Part shown: piece after piece, positions 45,820 through 57,816 of the stretch
How the letters are laid out: each line of letters begins with the position of its first letter
Numbering within the stretch: the stretch's first letter is position 1
Origin: Gongronella butleri
Lineage: Eukaryota; Mucoromycota; Mucoromycetes; Mucorales; Cunninghamellaceae
DNA: 64,000 nucleotides
Assembly: GCA_025201375.1 (NCBI GenBank)
Contig: JAIWZP010000005.1
Location: 620,001 to 684,000 of the forward strand
Direction of reading: 5' to 3'
Made by a program: the position numbers and the translations under genes
The notes under the pieces: generated by a model
What the model was told of the DNA's origin: nothing
The model's database searches: none
What the model saw: the letters and a program-made list of their open reading frames with translations, nothing else

Positions 45820-48060
45820 GGGAGTTGTACTGTACCGGTATTTGATGACGGGATCGCCAAGTGTGCTGAAAAACTCGGTTGTGACTGTATCGGCATTTGG
45901 CTGGTAAACCCTACCTGTACAACGGCCGGCAAAATTTTTGATTTTGAAAATGCCGATATACTGTAGTGGCATTCTACTGTATTCTCGTACCGTATAATAC
46001 TGTAGTAGGACGAGGACGAGGACATGCTCTTCATCAGTCTCAGCCCCCTATGGAGGTTGGTCCAAATTTGTTGTCCATATCCTGTACCTGGGGTGAATGG
46101 AAAAACACGGGTTTTGAAAAGACTGTAGGCGGGGCGGCGGGGGGCTGAAACTGTCCAATAGCCCGAATCGTTCAGCCCCTCGGGATGAACGCATTTTCCC
46201 GATTTTTACAGTACACGAACTCCCTGGACCACGGGGTGCCTGTGGATTTGCTTAAAATCAAGTAAACGTGTCGTGATTAGGGGTACAGTAGTAATGGACC
46301 GACCTCCTATGATATCTAATTCTTGATGGCCACCAACATCAATGCTGCATGATGACCCAAGAACCAAACAACCAGATGAATCCAAAATGACGTTATTTTC
46401 ACAAATTTAACACTGGTCGTCAAAAAATCTGGTGGATCGCGATAAAATGGCATCGATCGAAAGAGACAAACCTAAGTGTCATTTTTAGATTTTTTGTTCG
46501 CCCGATGGACGAACTTTGCACGCCTGCAAAAGCCGATCAAATATTGGATTACTGTAATTTCAGACTCACTTTTCTCGGCAACTGGAAAAACAACCCACTG
46601 TGCCTTTAGCGTGCCAAAGGCTCCAGTTGAATTTCTATCAAGTGAGACCAGTTTCATGGATGGATGACTAAAACTCGTAGAGAAAATACACTTTTCAACA
46701 AAATCTTTATTAATCGCCATTTACTCGACAACTATCTAGTCGACCCCCGTTTTTTATGGCAGTTTTACTAACAAACAGGGGGAAAGCGTCTAATGGGATG
46801 ACTTGCAGCGCGCTAGCTTGGGTTTGAACTTTTTGCATCGGCCATTTCTCCAGGCTGCAGCTCACTCAGCGCACAAAAATGTGCAAAATAAAAAATTAAA
46901 AAAATTAAAAAAAAATTAAAAACGCCATGCAATCCACCACCTTAATTTGGAAGTGTCAAACCTTAAATTTTTGCAAAAAATCTTGCCCAAAGTAGGCACT
47001 TTTCTCTCTCGGTCGCTGTTCATGCGTCACTCTTTGGGCTTTTTTTTTACGCTGGGGCGACCTGTCAATTTGTCAGCCAATAGCAAATTGTCGGAGTTAC
47101 CTGTTTGGGATGCATTGATCACTCGGAGTTCGAAATTTCCCAAATTTGGCACTCTCTGAGATTGTGAGATTGAAATGTGTGACCCCTGAGTGACCCATGA
47201 ATTTTTCAAAAGTGGCCGTAGCGCCTTGGGGGTTTAAGCTTTTTTGTTGCAAATTTCGCGCTGAATTCGATGCGGTTATTTTGGAACGGGGTCAACCATG
47301 CAGATACCGAGAAAAATGCAAAATACTGTAGTACAAATCTGACGTCTTTGGGCGCATTTTCGAGTCGAAAATAATTCGGGCGGGTTTGTCGTGAACAGTG
47401 GGCCATAGTAGACGGGATGCATTTTTCATCATGGGCGGGCAAGCAAGCTGTAAAAAAAATTCTGGAGGCACAGCAGACCGGCCCAGACTCGAAAACATGC
47501 TCTTCTTTGCGTCTTTGGTGTTTAAAATAAAGGTACATTATTAAATGATCTTGAGGACGTTTTTGTGCAGTGGTGTACTGTAGTAGGAGGGCGATGATGC
47601 TTCAGGTATTGAAATGATACGGTGGTACAGTATGATACTGTATCATGCGTCAGCTTATCATAGTGCCTTTATCAAAATGCAGCAGTGACCCAATTCTTCT
47701 CAATTATCATCATAATGAATACTGTAGCAAATCATACGGTACGTACGTACGTAACTACTGTACGTATCATACCGCCAGTAGTAGATATTATGATGTACGT
47801 AGATTTACGCTGACACAAGCGTGGCGCGATTGGTGGGCGGCGGCGGTGTCACGGTGGTGGCGCGATGCAATCGCATACAGGATACAGCAGTAGCGCCCAC
47901 CACCAGGCAACCTTCAGGCCCGGATACGCAGCACTGCGCATTGGACATGGCAAAAAAAAGCATATGCATGCTGCACTCAGCCAGCGCGTGATGCAGTGAT
48001 GTGTGGCCACACTGTTTCATCCTATCATAACCTGTCGCCGGGTCTCTGCATCATCATGGA
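45820..48060. other. Field of TACTGTA/TACAGTA heptamers, left part
   Basis: TACTGTA or its reverse complement occurs many times, for example at 45828, 45959, 45975, 45998, near 46206, 46284, 46549, 47323, 47576, and several times between 47620 and 47770. Many sit beside GTAGTA or ATCATAC, and one cluster includes a palindromic run of CGTAC (47738-47755). No coding gene is supported between 43602 and 48409. Confidence 0.7.
46048..46311. mobile_element. Possible MITE-like element
   Basis: The 17-bp ends CTATGGAGGTTGGTCCA (46048-46064) and TGGACCGACCTCCTATG (46295-46311) are inverted copies with two mismatches, enclosing about 230 bp with no open frame. No target-site duplication is clear, so the call is tentative. 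Confidence 0.3.
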
Positions 48061-48340
48061 TCACCCCTTGTCATTAGAATAGCCGCGGGCAATACTGCCC
48101 TCATTTAAAAAGGAGATCACAAATTTGACGTGCTCAGCAATCAGCAAAAGAAGACGTTGCTTCCTCTGAGAAAGAAAAATAAAAGACAAATAGAGCGCCA
48201 TTGCATGGCTGAGAGGCTGACCAGCCACATGATGCGCGTCCTTTTTTGATCTGCATGTCTCCATTTTTTTCTTTGTTTGCATGTCAAGAAAGGGAGATGC
48301 TGCCAAGCATGATTAGCAAGGGATGCGGCAGGCATGGCAC

Positions 48341-48348
48341 TATAAAAG
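48341..48348 (+). promoter_or_regulatory. TATA box of the first 7TM gene
   Basis: TATAAAAG lies 69 bp before the ATG at 48410, with a T-run and CTAGGG between them. Confidence 0.45.
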
Positions 48349-48409
48349 GCGCCTCCCCTCCCTTTTTTTTTTTTTTTCTAGGGCGGACACACCTTTTCAG
48401 CACTCCAAC

Positions 48410-49583
48410 ATGGATTTTTTAGACTTGTATTACGACAATATGTTTGGCCGCACGGTGGTGTATCCATTTTACGTGGTGACACTGACGGTGAATGTGCTTG
48501 TTTTGGCATTTAATCTGCGCACGGTATATTTTCGCACAGCGTTGACTTTGCCTTACAGCGTCATTAGTGTCGCGCTGGTCGGGGGCTTGATTTTCCGCGC
48601 GCTTTCTTTGTACATATTGAATTTCCAGGTGATGCCTGATTTACACGAGGGCGTTTTCTCGGGAATGGACCGGCCGCGCATCTTATTTTATGCGTTTAGT
48701 GCGCTGGCCGTGTTTTTGCTGCCCGTCATTGTCGCGCATGATCGCACACGCCGCGCGACCGCCGCCGCCATGGCCGCCGCCGCAATGCATCCCGCGCCAC
48801 CTCTCCCGCACACAACGTGGCTGCAGCGCACGTTTACGCGCGCACATTTTATGCTTGGCGTGTTTTACTCTTGCTACGTTTTCGCGGTGGCGTCCATCGC
48901 ATGCAATATCGCGTGGCTCGTCCTCTCGCAAAAAGTCGACGTCTTCCAAGTGGTCCACGACAACGTCGGCCGCGATCCAGTCCAATATACATGGACTGAC
49001 GCTGGCTGGGCCGCCATACTGGTCGCCGTTGCACAACGACTGATGTTTTGGTGGTTCATTGCTGCATACATCGCGATTGCCGCGTGTGTCTGGCACGTAT
49101 TCCCTTACACGTACTGGCTGTACTGCTGTTTAAACTTGCTGTCCATCATCGTGATCTCGATCATCACCTTTGATGGTAATTTATACAATCAACCTGACGT
49201 ACGTAAAAAAACGAAAAAAAAGGAAAATGAAAAAAGCGCGCCAATCATGCTCACGTAAAATATATGCCCAGATCCTCATATCCAACGCGTGGATCGACCT
49301 CCAATTCATCTTTTTGCTCATTCTTCCATTGCTCAATTTGCTATTCGCATCGCTCACTGGCCACTCGTGGGTCCGAAACGACGTGAAAGACGAAAATGAC
49401 AATGAAATTGACGATGGCACGGGCAACGACAATGACGAGGAGGCCGCACGTCGTTCCACCACCCAGTCTTCACATGACTCGACTCCCGAAAAGCCCAATC
49501 AGTTCATCGAGGGGCCCAAATTGGAGATTTCGCCACAAAAGGTCCTCACGGTGCCCAAACTCGAGCTCTCGCCGCCATCGTAA
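48410..49583 (+). CDS. Multi-pass (about 7TM) membrane protein, family A member 1
   Basis: Two exons (48410-49198, 49272-49583) give 366 residues. Seven hydrophobic segments can be drawn, beginning around residues 19-37, with the last on exon 2 (LQFIFLLILPLLNLLFASL), followed by a cytosolic Asp/Glu/Asn-rich and then Lys/Pro-rich tail. The segments IFRALSLYI and RILFYAFSALAVFLLPVIVAH match the neighbouring minus-strand protein (IFRAISWSM and RLLFFTLSAISVHLIPMIVVH), so the two are paralogues. No RTA1, GPCR-DRY or transporter signature was recognised. A receptor-like or channel-like role is only a guess from topology. The donor GAC|GTACGT has an alternative three bases or more downstream. Confidence 0.7.
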
Positions 49584-49732
49584 GCACCCACGGCTGTTTT
49601 TTTTGTCAATATAGAATACAAAACATTAGTGATTTATTAAGATCCACATGGGGTGGGGGGAGCAAAAAGGGTAAAATACATATGATATCATAGGGGTGCG
49701 CAGGGTGCGAGCAAGGAAAAAGCAAGAATTCT

Positions 49733-50590
49733 CTAGTCTTTGGCCTCCTCGTCCACATTTTGCTCATGGATTCGTGGCACCCACTGTTCGCCACGAATGG
49801 TGGTCAGTAAGAGGGTGGGCAGCGGGATCTGCAGGGCAAAGACGTATTGCAGGATGAGCCAGACGACCGAGTTTTGGCCGTCGCCTTGGATGGATGCGGC
49901 CGGCAAAAAGAGCGCAATGGTCAGTCCGATTTGCGCGAGCACGTTGAGGATGAGGATCACGTTGAACGTGAATTGGTGGATGAATTCACGGAAGCGAACG
50001 AGGATGACCAAGTATGCGGCGGCATAGTACCAATAGAGCATGGCGTACGCGTTGGTGAGCGCGCGGAACGGCGAGTCCGCGGGGAATTCAAAGTTGATAT
50101 TGTGGCCCAGCGTCGTCATGGGCGGCATGGGCGCCTTTGACGCGACGGCCGCGAGCGCAATCATGATGATCAAAATCACGCCACTAATCACATAGGACCC
50201 GAGCACAAGCAACCCGGGCACACTGTCGCGCAACGCCTTGCGCTGGTTGCGCAGCTGCAGATGCACGACGATCATCGGGATCAAATGCACCGAGATGGCG
50301 CTCAATGTGAAAAACAGCAAGCGCACATAGTCCAGCGACGAAAACACGACACTCTGGTCAGGCCGGATCCCGTGCGTGCCCATGCTCCAGCTGATGGCAC
50401 GGAAAATGACGCCCGTCAGGTACCCAAACATCACAATGCCTTGCGGGTACAAGCGATTGATCTTGCCATGGAACCACATCATCGTCACAACAATGCCTGC
50501 AAGGAACAACGACGTTGTAATGATGTACAGCCGCGTCAACACCATCGCCGTTTCATGCGTCGCCGTCAATCTGGAGTCTGTGAAATCCAT
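49733..50590 (-). CDS. Multi-pass (about 7TM) membrane protein, family A member 2
   Basis: An intronless minus-strand frame of 285 residues. Hydrophobic segments include LYIITTSLFLAGIVVTMMWF, VMFGYLTGVIFRAISWSM, LLFFTLSAISVHLIPMIVVH, LLVLGSYVISGVILIIMIAL, LYWYYAAAYLVILV, FNVILILNVLAQIGLTIALF and VVWLILQYVFALQIPLPTLL, giving seven passes. It is a clear paralogue of the plus-strand gene at 48410 and lies tail to tail with it, 149 bp between stops. It lacks that protein's long acidic tail. The start is the first ATG (50588-50590), whose opening MDF is shared with the paralogue. Function unknown. Confidence 0.7.
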   Translation of the reverse strand: MDFTDSRLTATHETAMVLTRLYIITTSLFLAGIVVTMMWFHGKINRLYPQGIVMFGYLTGVIFRAISWSMGTHGIRPDQSVVFSSLDYVRLLFFTLSAISVHLIPMIVVHLQLRNQRKALRDSVPGLLVLGSYVISGVILIIMIALAAVASKAPMPPMTTLGHNINFEFPADSPFRALTNAYAMLYWYYAAAYLVILVRFREFIHQFTFNVILILNVLAQIGLTIALFLPAASIQGDGQNSVVWLILQYVFALQIPLPTLLLTTIRGEQWVPRIHEQNVDEEAKD

Positions 50591-52111
50591 ACGATGACAA
50601 AATTAAAAAAGGGCCGAGAGAATGGGTACAAAAGGAAAAAAAAAACGACGAAGATCACAGAATGGTGTACTGTACAGTACAGTGCAGTAGGTACTGTATC
50701 ATACAACAGTAAGCCTTTTTTGGGTGCTTACGTATGCATTTTAGAATGGAATTCTGCCCTGGTGGGCGGCATTTACAGTAACAAATTACTGTAAAAAAGC
50801 AGGGAGATTCAAAAAAAATCATTTTTTTATTTTTATTTTTTTAGATTTGTGCATACTACAGTTGTACAGTATGTAATCGCCGTCAATTCCTCTTCGCTGA
50901 ATTCGGAGTATCATACTGTACGTACACAGATTTCTTCGAGGTTTTTGCCATGGCGACCGCCGCTGTTCCCCAACAACACCCCAAAACACTCGCTCTGCTT
51001 GTCTGCGATGGGACTCTGTCAGACGCAAATTGTTCATCTTCATTCTGCGCAAGATCCTAGCCTACATTTATTATGATACCCGCTAGACTGGCAACTTAGC
51101 AATCTATTCTCAATACAGTAACATCATATCACAGTGACGGAGGAAACAGAACGCGTGGCGTAGCCGCCGCTACGGAAACGGCATCCATCATACGATTATG
51201 ATACGTATGATACAAGACCGGGACAGCCCTGGGGCCAAGACTCACCTGGTTTACAGTATATAAAAGAGCGCCTTGCCCAGGTCAAGGAGGACTTTTCGCG
51301 TTTTCGGCGTCCTTGTTTGCGGCCGAAAAGTATGATATCATACGTACATCAAGGACCACGCTTTGTATGTGGTTGTTTGGTCGTCGTCCCCCGGCGCCCT
51401 TTGCTGGTTATCATACTGCTTTTTTTTTTTTTGCCCCTGGCCACTACGTACGTACACTCTAAAGCGTTACAGTATGATAAAACACTCAAAAATGGCTCTA
51501 GTCAAACATCATCGTTGCGCGTACATAGGTAGCTAGGTGCAGTATACGATAAAAAAAAATGCTGACCAAACGGATGCAAATCGTATTTTTTGCATTTTCT
51601 CTGGCGCTGTTGGCTGTCTGAGTTTTTTTTTTCAAACGATTCCAGGACACGCTTGACGATTGAAGAAATATGATACGCACTCTCGCCAAAAAAAAAAAAA
51701 AAAATTTTTTTTGAAATGCACGCAATACAGGTATCAGAGCAAGAAGAATGACAATGGACAGTGCCTCACTAGAGGCCATTTTTTTTTATTTCTCGGGAAT
51801 GGATGCGAAGGAGAGTCGGCTGTGTACAAATCAAACAAAGGGTGGTGTGTGTGTGTGTGTGTGGATCGGATGCGTGGCAAAAAAAACAGGGGGATTTGCA
51901 TAATACATGGGAGTAAGGGAGGCAAAATAATAAACTAAAGCGCATGTAGAGGGTGGCAAACGAGAATAGCGGAGGATGGAGGGTAGAAAAGGGGGATGGA
52001 GGGAGATGTCTACTTTTTTTTGGTGAATGTATGTTGCTAATGGGTGTAAAAGGGCGGGGGAGAAGAGGAAGAATGAATTTGCATGGCAAGATGGTTTTTT
52101 TTTTTTTTTTT
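50591..52111. other. Field of TACTGTA/TACAGTA heptamers, right part
   Basis: This upstream region of the minus-strand 7TM gene again carries many heptamers, e.g. 50668-50679 (overlapping TACTGTA and TACAGTA), 50692, near 50773, 50786, 50866, 50913, 51114, 51252 and 51470, with ATCATAC and CGTACGTAC pieces. A TATATAAAA sequence stands at 51257, followed by a 66-codon open frame at 51332-51532 that is rich in Phe from a T-run and which I do not accept as a gene. A GT-repeat lies near 51846-51862. No supported gene. Confidence 0.6.
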
Positions 52112-54304
52112 TCATCGCAGGCCGGCCAAGTCGCGCAAGACGGTGGCCTCGGATTGGAGCTTTTGGAGCTGAGCAGGTTCGAGGGTGGTGCCGCGCATTT
52201 GCTTCTCCTTGAGCTCGTTGATCTGTCGCAGCTTCTTTTCGAGGTTGCGGATCTTCTTTTGCTTCTCCTCAGGGGTCAGGTTGTCGACGGCCTTTGCCGC
52301 GGGCGACGCGGGAGCGGGCGACGACGACGCGCTGGAGGGTGACGCGTTGCCGCCACGGCCGCCATTGGACCTGTTGTTGCTGCTGTTCTTGGAGGACGCG
52401 CCGGGGACGTGGCGACGTGCCGCCGGCGACTGGCCGCGGCTGAGCATGGCCTCGCGCTCGGCAAGGGACGTGCCCGCGGCAGTGGCACCACGCATATGGG
52501 GCGGGCGGTAGGCGCCTCCGGAGGTGGCGGGTGCCTTTGGCTTGTTGGTGGGCAAGATCTTGATGGGCTGCGGCAGCGGCGATGGCGAGCGCGACGACGG
52601 GAAGTGCGCGAGAGACTCGGGGCGCCAGCCGACCTGGAACAATTCCTCGACGGCCTCCTCGTAGATCAATGTGCCCGTGTAGTGCCACATTTTGAACCCA
52701 TTGTCGACGCGCAGGCGTGGGGTCAGCGTGGCCGTCATGATGTACCTGCCGCACGGCGACCATTCGCAGTGCGACGCATTGGGCGCCGCAAACGTGTTCA
52801 CCTTGGCAAGCTTCTTGCGGTCCCACAGATCAATGGTGCCATTCAGATTGCCAAAGCCCGCAATGCACAAGAACGAGCCCTGCGGGTTGAACCGCACAAA
52901 GTTGCGAGGGCTCACGCCAAAGCTGAAGATGGGCTTGGCACGGTGATCAAACAGCGTCGTTTGCGCGGGCATCGACCCATACACCACGGCGAATTCCTTG
53001 GAATCAGGGCCCCACGTCACATCGTGGACTGGTCCGTCCTTTTCGAGAGGCACGCGGCAGTCAAAGTTGCCTGCCACAGCAAGGTAGTACAAGTTTGTTT
53101 CGCCATAGTATGATCGGCCGGTCTTGTCCACCTCGGTTTGCGTCAAAACGAGCAAATTCGTGCCAAGATCGTTCCAAAACATTTGCACATTGTCTGCCTT
53201 GAAGAACGTCTTGTTTGACACGGGCGAGCTGAACGAAGGAATGCTGTACATGCGCACAATGCCGGGCGCGCCCTTATTTTGTGCGAAAAAAAAAAAAAAG
53301 CGAGTTCAGTCAAGGGACATGGTCAAGCGATAAGGGACGCTCATTTTTCATTTTTTTTTCGTTTACCTTGCGCTCAGGGACAAAGACGGCGACGGCAGGC
53401 GCCTTGCCAGGACTGAGCGAAAAGTAGCTCACACCATCCAGCTGCAGACGCGCCCACACGGCTACAAAAAGAGGGAGAAAAAGCGCGTCAGTGCCTGAAT
53501 CCCGTCCATTTTTATCGAGTGGGGATCATACCTTTGCCAATGTTGCGGCTCTCCCAGAATTGGACTTCGCCCGTCACAAGACGCGCGCAGTACTTTTCGT
53601 CGTCGGTCCACTGCACATTCCAATTGTTCTGCGCCTTTTGCGAAAAGGCGGCGATCTGCTCGCCAGACGTGGTATCCCAAATCAGCAGGTTCTTGCCACC
53701 CGAGCCATCTTCGTTTTTGGCTGAAAATAAAGAGAAAATGTTCGTCAGTTGACAATTGATCAACGAAAATAGAAAAACAGATTACTATATCGTCCCCAAG
53801 TGGCCATGTAATTGCCCAATGGCGACAACCAGATATCAAGCAGGTGTTCACATTGGACCGCGCAGCGCTGCTTTAGGGAAGATGCATCAAACACCTTGGC
53901 ACTATTAAAAAAAACGGTCAGTTCACGCCATTGGCATCCTTTTTTTCTTTGGCGACTTACCCATCGGCCGTGGCGTAGGCGTAGACGTGGCCGTACTTGC
54001 TGTACTTGAACATTCTTGTGGTCGTTTCCGGCCTGAGCGAGTCAAAAAAAAAAAGGGGAGAAAGCATGAGAAAAAAAGGCCACTTTTCCCAGACGCAAAA
54101 GGCCGGCCGGGCAAAAGAGCGCTTTTTTACTTTTCAAATTCCTTGATGGGCTTATATTCGGGATGGCCTTCCCAGATGGTCAGGTCCTTTTGCGACCGAT
54201 CTATGGAAAAAAATAAAAAAGAATAAGTTTGCGTGGTCAGGCACTCTATAAATCAGCCTAGAGAGTAGCTACATACATGAGAACTGGGTCAGATGCTTCG
54301 ACAT
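52112..54304 (-). CDS. EIF2A: Eukaryotic translation initiation factor 2A
   Basis: Seven minus-strand exons (54277-54304, 54131-54200, 53961-54032, 53786-53901, 53532-53720, 53367-53461, 52112-53272) give 576 residues. The N-terminal two thirds form a WD-like beta-propeller with family signatures: KYSKYGHVYAYATADG, LSPLGNYMATWGRY, LLIWDTTSGEQ, WTDDEKYCARLV, FNPQGSFLCIAGFGNLNG and ASHCEWSPCGRYIMTATLTPRL. The C-terminal third has YRPPHMRG, an Asn/Gly/Ser-rich linker and a basic coiled coil (EEKQKKIRNLEKKLRQI). eIF2A delivers initiator tRNA to 40S subunits in a non-canonical, GTP-independent manner and acts in the cytosol. The 28-nt first exon was placed by its ATG and a GTATGT donor. Confidence 0.93.
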
Positions 54305-54583
54305 GGCGAGCAAGCAAGGGAAAAATGGGGGAGGGGGGAAGAGAAGAGAGGGAGAGAGAAAAAGAGAGAGAGAGAAAAAAAAAAAAGAGAAAAGACAAAA
54401 AGGGTCTTCTTGTGAATCGGCGCAAAGATGTGGCTAAACATGTTAGATTCAATCTCAGCAAAAGTCACGTCTGGCGCCGATCTGCTCAAATTCATGCGAA
54501 AAGTCTACATTGGGGCCAAAAACTTGGGGGCAAATGTCGTTTTGAATGGGAAAAAAAAAAGACTGCTTTTATTTTGTGGGCTG

Positions 54584-56127
54584 CTAGGCGACGGGTAGAT
54601 CATTTTGTGTGACAATGAAATCATGCACCGTCTTGCCCGTGACCTCCAGAAATCGGTTCGTACAACTGCCACCATTCAACACTTTTGAGAGAAAAATGAG
54701 ATTAGTGCTCGTTTTTTTTTTAACCTCTTTTTTTTTTAATCTTACCAAAGGATTGCCCAGGGTCGCAATAGCATTTGCCATACGTCAGCCAGTGCGGCTC
54801 GGTCGGACAGTGCTCAAAAATGTCGTGGCGGTAGCCAATGTCGTAGAACCAATGCATTTCGTCAGCTTTTAGCATGAGTGATGCTGCAATCGAGTGGACA
54901 GGCGCGTCGCCCCAGCGTTCATAAAAGAACCCACCCTTTTTGTCCAAAAAGTCAAAGTAGGCCATGTATCCGGGCGAGCGCAAAAACGCCATGGATGCAA
55001 TCTAAGAAAAAAAAACCAAAATTACGTCCATTGAGGCGCTATGTCAGAGGCATGCTGCGCGTCTTTTAGCATGTTGTACCTCAAAATTGCTCCAAAAGTG
55101 ACATAGGTTATATGTCTTGCCCTTGTCCTCGCTCACAAAGCTAAACATGCTATCGGCACGCGTCCTTGGGTATATGTACTGAGGATACTTTTTGGCAAAT
55201 TCGACCGTGGTCGCCCATAGCGTAGGGATCGTGTCAGCAAGCTCGCGCAGCGCCATGGTGAAGCCTGCACGCCAAGAAAGAGTGAGTAAATTTGATTCCC
55301 AATTGCACATAAAATGGACGCCATTGAATTATTTTACCATATTTTAGGTTGCGATCCTTCATGACTTTGAAAGGATCATAATCCATCTCGCAATTGAACT
55401 TGACGCCAGGCTCGACACGCCTATGGGATAGGTCAGTGGGCGCACGATTGCGTCTTTTTTTCTATTTTTACCAATAGTATTCCAGGTTGTCTAGGAGCGG
55501 ATGCAAGTAGAAAAAGCCAGATTGGAAGCGACACATGTGTCGATAGCTTTCGCTGCCGCCATACACGATACCGCGGCGGCCCATGTCCTTGCGGCATGCG
55601 GTGGCGTGCGTGGTGTTGATCCACTCTGGATAGCCCCAATGCTCCTTTGGGATCTCCCCGTAGTGCACCTCGGCGTTGGTCATGGCCGATGTCAATTCCT
55701 TGAACTCGTCCGTGAACGGCTCGTCATTTAAAAAGATCCATGGATAGTTGAATTTGCGATTGAAGCGATCCTCGAGGTATTGCATGGATGAACGCATCGC
55801 GTACAGCTCATTGTTCCTGACAAGAACTACAAAAGCACCCTTGACGCGTTCGTACGTAGGCACAGCAATGGCATTACTCTCGTCAGACTGCAGCGCCGTG
55901 TTCACAGCAGCGTCTGCGGCGTCGTTGGCATCGGGAGGGACCCCATTGATGGGCATTTCTTGCTGCTGGGCGGACGATACAAGCATGTCGTAGCAATTTT
56001 CGTCGTCGGCACACGCATCGTCGGCGTCAACGGGTGCAGGCGAAAACAACCACATGCCAAGCAACACAAGGCAGCCCGCTAATATACACACTCGCACAAT
56101 GGCACGTTGTCGCACGCCGTGATGCAT
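54584..56127 (-). CDS. GT15 alpha-1,2-mannosyltransferase (KRE2/KTR type)
   Basis: Five minus-strand exons (55472-56127, 55338-55420, 55080-55264, 54746-55001, 54584-54681) give 425 residues. It is a type II Golgi protein: short basic N-tail, membrane anchor at about residues 9-29, an acidic stem, then a GT15 catalytic domain. Signatures include NYPWIFLNDEPFT, MCRFQSGFFYLHPLL, WRVEPGVKF, YNLCHFWSNFEIA (with the Glu proposed as catalytic in Kre2), GGFFYERWGDAPVHS and KCYCDPGQSF. The enzyme adds alpha-1,2-mannose from GDP-mannose to O- and N-linked glycans. A second GT15 gene follows on the same strand 272 bp away, so the pair looks like a tandem duplication. Confidence 0.93.
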
Positions 56128-56399
56128 GATTTGTTGTAAATAGAAATTAAAAAATATAAAAACAAAACAAAAAAGGACGGCGCACGCGCTCACGGATTTG
56201 TAAAATAGAGAGACGGGGGTCAGGGTGAGAAAAAGAAAAAAAAAAGGACGCGTCAGGCACATCGGATGATGCTTTCAGAAAAAGGGGGGTGGGCAAAAAC
56301 CACACCACGGGCTGCCTGGGACAGGGGGAGGGGCGGGCCACAGCAAAAGAAAAGAATGCACACTTTTTTTAATTACAAAAGAGGAAACTATTAACATTG

Positions 56400-57816
56400 T
56401 TAGTCCACCGTGCCATTTAAATGGTGGATTGCATAACGTGCCATGTCTGTCAAGAGGGACGGGTTCATTTCATCTAGCAATTGAATAATACATCGATTCG
56501 GCGCGAAATCTGAGCGCGTATGAAAAAGAAAGAAAAAAAGAAAACAAGCACACGTGAGTGGAGTTTTTTTTTGGGGGGAATTTTGGGCGTGTTTACCTTG
56601 ATTGCGTTGTGGATCGCATGAGCATTGGCGGCGGAGGTCCAGATCAAAAGGGCAATGAGAACCTTGTGGGTGGATGACACCGATCTCATTGAAATAGCGC
56701 ACCTGATCCATGCGCAAAAAGAACCCTGCTGCAATGGATCGGAACATGGCGTCCGACCACCTGTAAAAAAAAAAAAGAGGATGAATCTCGCCGACAAAAA
56801 AAGTGACAGTGACTTGTGTTTTTTACGGTGCATAAAAAAAGCCGCCCGAGTTGTCCATGAAATTAAAGAGATGCTGATGATGGAATGATTTCAGAAATTG
56901 CATGTCGAGGATCTCGGTGAGGTGGCCGATTTGGCAGCCATAATAGGCGTCATCGAGGAGCATTGCCTTGAAAATGGTCTCTTTTGGATGCTTGATCATG
57001 CGATGATGATCTTTAAGGTACTGTTTGATAAAGGTGCGCATGTCCTTGTACTCCATTTGCGTCAAGCTCTGTGCCGTCAGCACAAAGCCGAGCGATTGAT
57101 TCGCTTGCCTTAGTGTCATGAACGGATCGTCCGCAACATTGCATTTAAACGACATTCCGGGCTCCATCTTCCATACCATTTGCACGTCCTGGAACAAGGG
57201 ATGGTGGTAAAAAAGCCCAGACTGGTATCTGTATATAATAAAGAGGTCAATGGCTCACGCGACATGGCTTTTTTTTAAAATGAAAAGGTTACCGCATTGT
57301 CTGGTGATGCAGCAAGCTGCCGCCCATGTAAATGTCCTTGTTGCTGCCCAAGGCTCTCAGTGACGATTCCATGAAGCGCGTGTGGACCCATTGCGGCACG
57401 GCAAAGGCCTCGGGGTCCATGTAGCCAAAAAAGGCGCGGCCATTGGCGAGCATGGACACGTACTTTACAAATTCGTATGTAAACCCGCTGCTGGACAAGA
57501 ACACCCAGGGGTAATCGGCGGTATTTATGTTGTCCTTGACACTGCGCATGGTCTCACGCACCTGGCCAATGTCCTCATTGTGCGCCGTCATGTAAAACAC
57601 GCCACGCACAGGCAACCCGTCCCATATTTTGGGCGGGATTGTCTTTTGCCGATTGAACGGCACGTCGTGCCTCTGGGCCTTGATGCGTTCGACTGACGGC
57701 TCACGTGTGTAATGGACGACATGGCACTGTCGACCGCGCGTTGCTCGCCAAATAAACCCAAATGCAAGCGCAATCAAGCACCAGCGCATGATCTTGGTCG
57801 ACGAAGGCATCGACAT
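56400..57816 (-). CDS. Divergent GT15 mannosyltransferase
   Basis: Four minus-strand exons (57293-57816, 56827-57228, 56597-56760, 56400-56509) give 399 residues. A type II anchor (WCLIALAFGFIW) is followed by a GT15 domain: DYPWVFLSSSGFT, YQSGLFYHHPLFQ, WKMEPGMSFKCN, GGFFYAPWSDAMFRS and QCSCDPQRNQ align with the neighbour. The block that reads HFWSNFE in the neighbour is here QIGHLTE, keeping the Glu but losing the Trp-Ser-Asn. That suggests altered acceptor use rather than a dead enzyme (inference). The start at 57816 gives a short cytosolic tail as expected; an in-frame ATG about 17 codons upstream is possible. A pyrimidine-rich leader lies just upstream on the coding strand. Confidence 0.87.

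Noticed and set aside
51332..51532. Small frame of 66 codons after a TATATAAAA sequence
   Set aside because: Its hydrophobic core derives from a T-run and there is no other support; a transcript would be needed.
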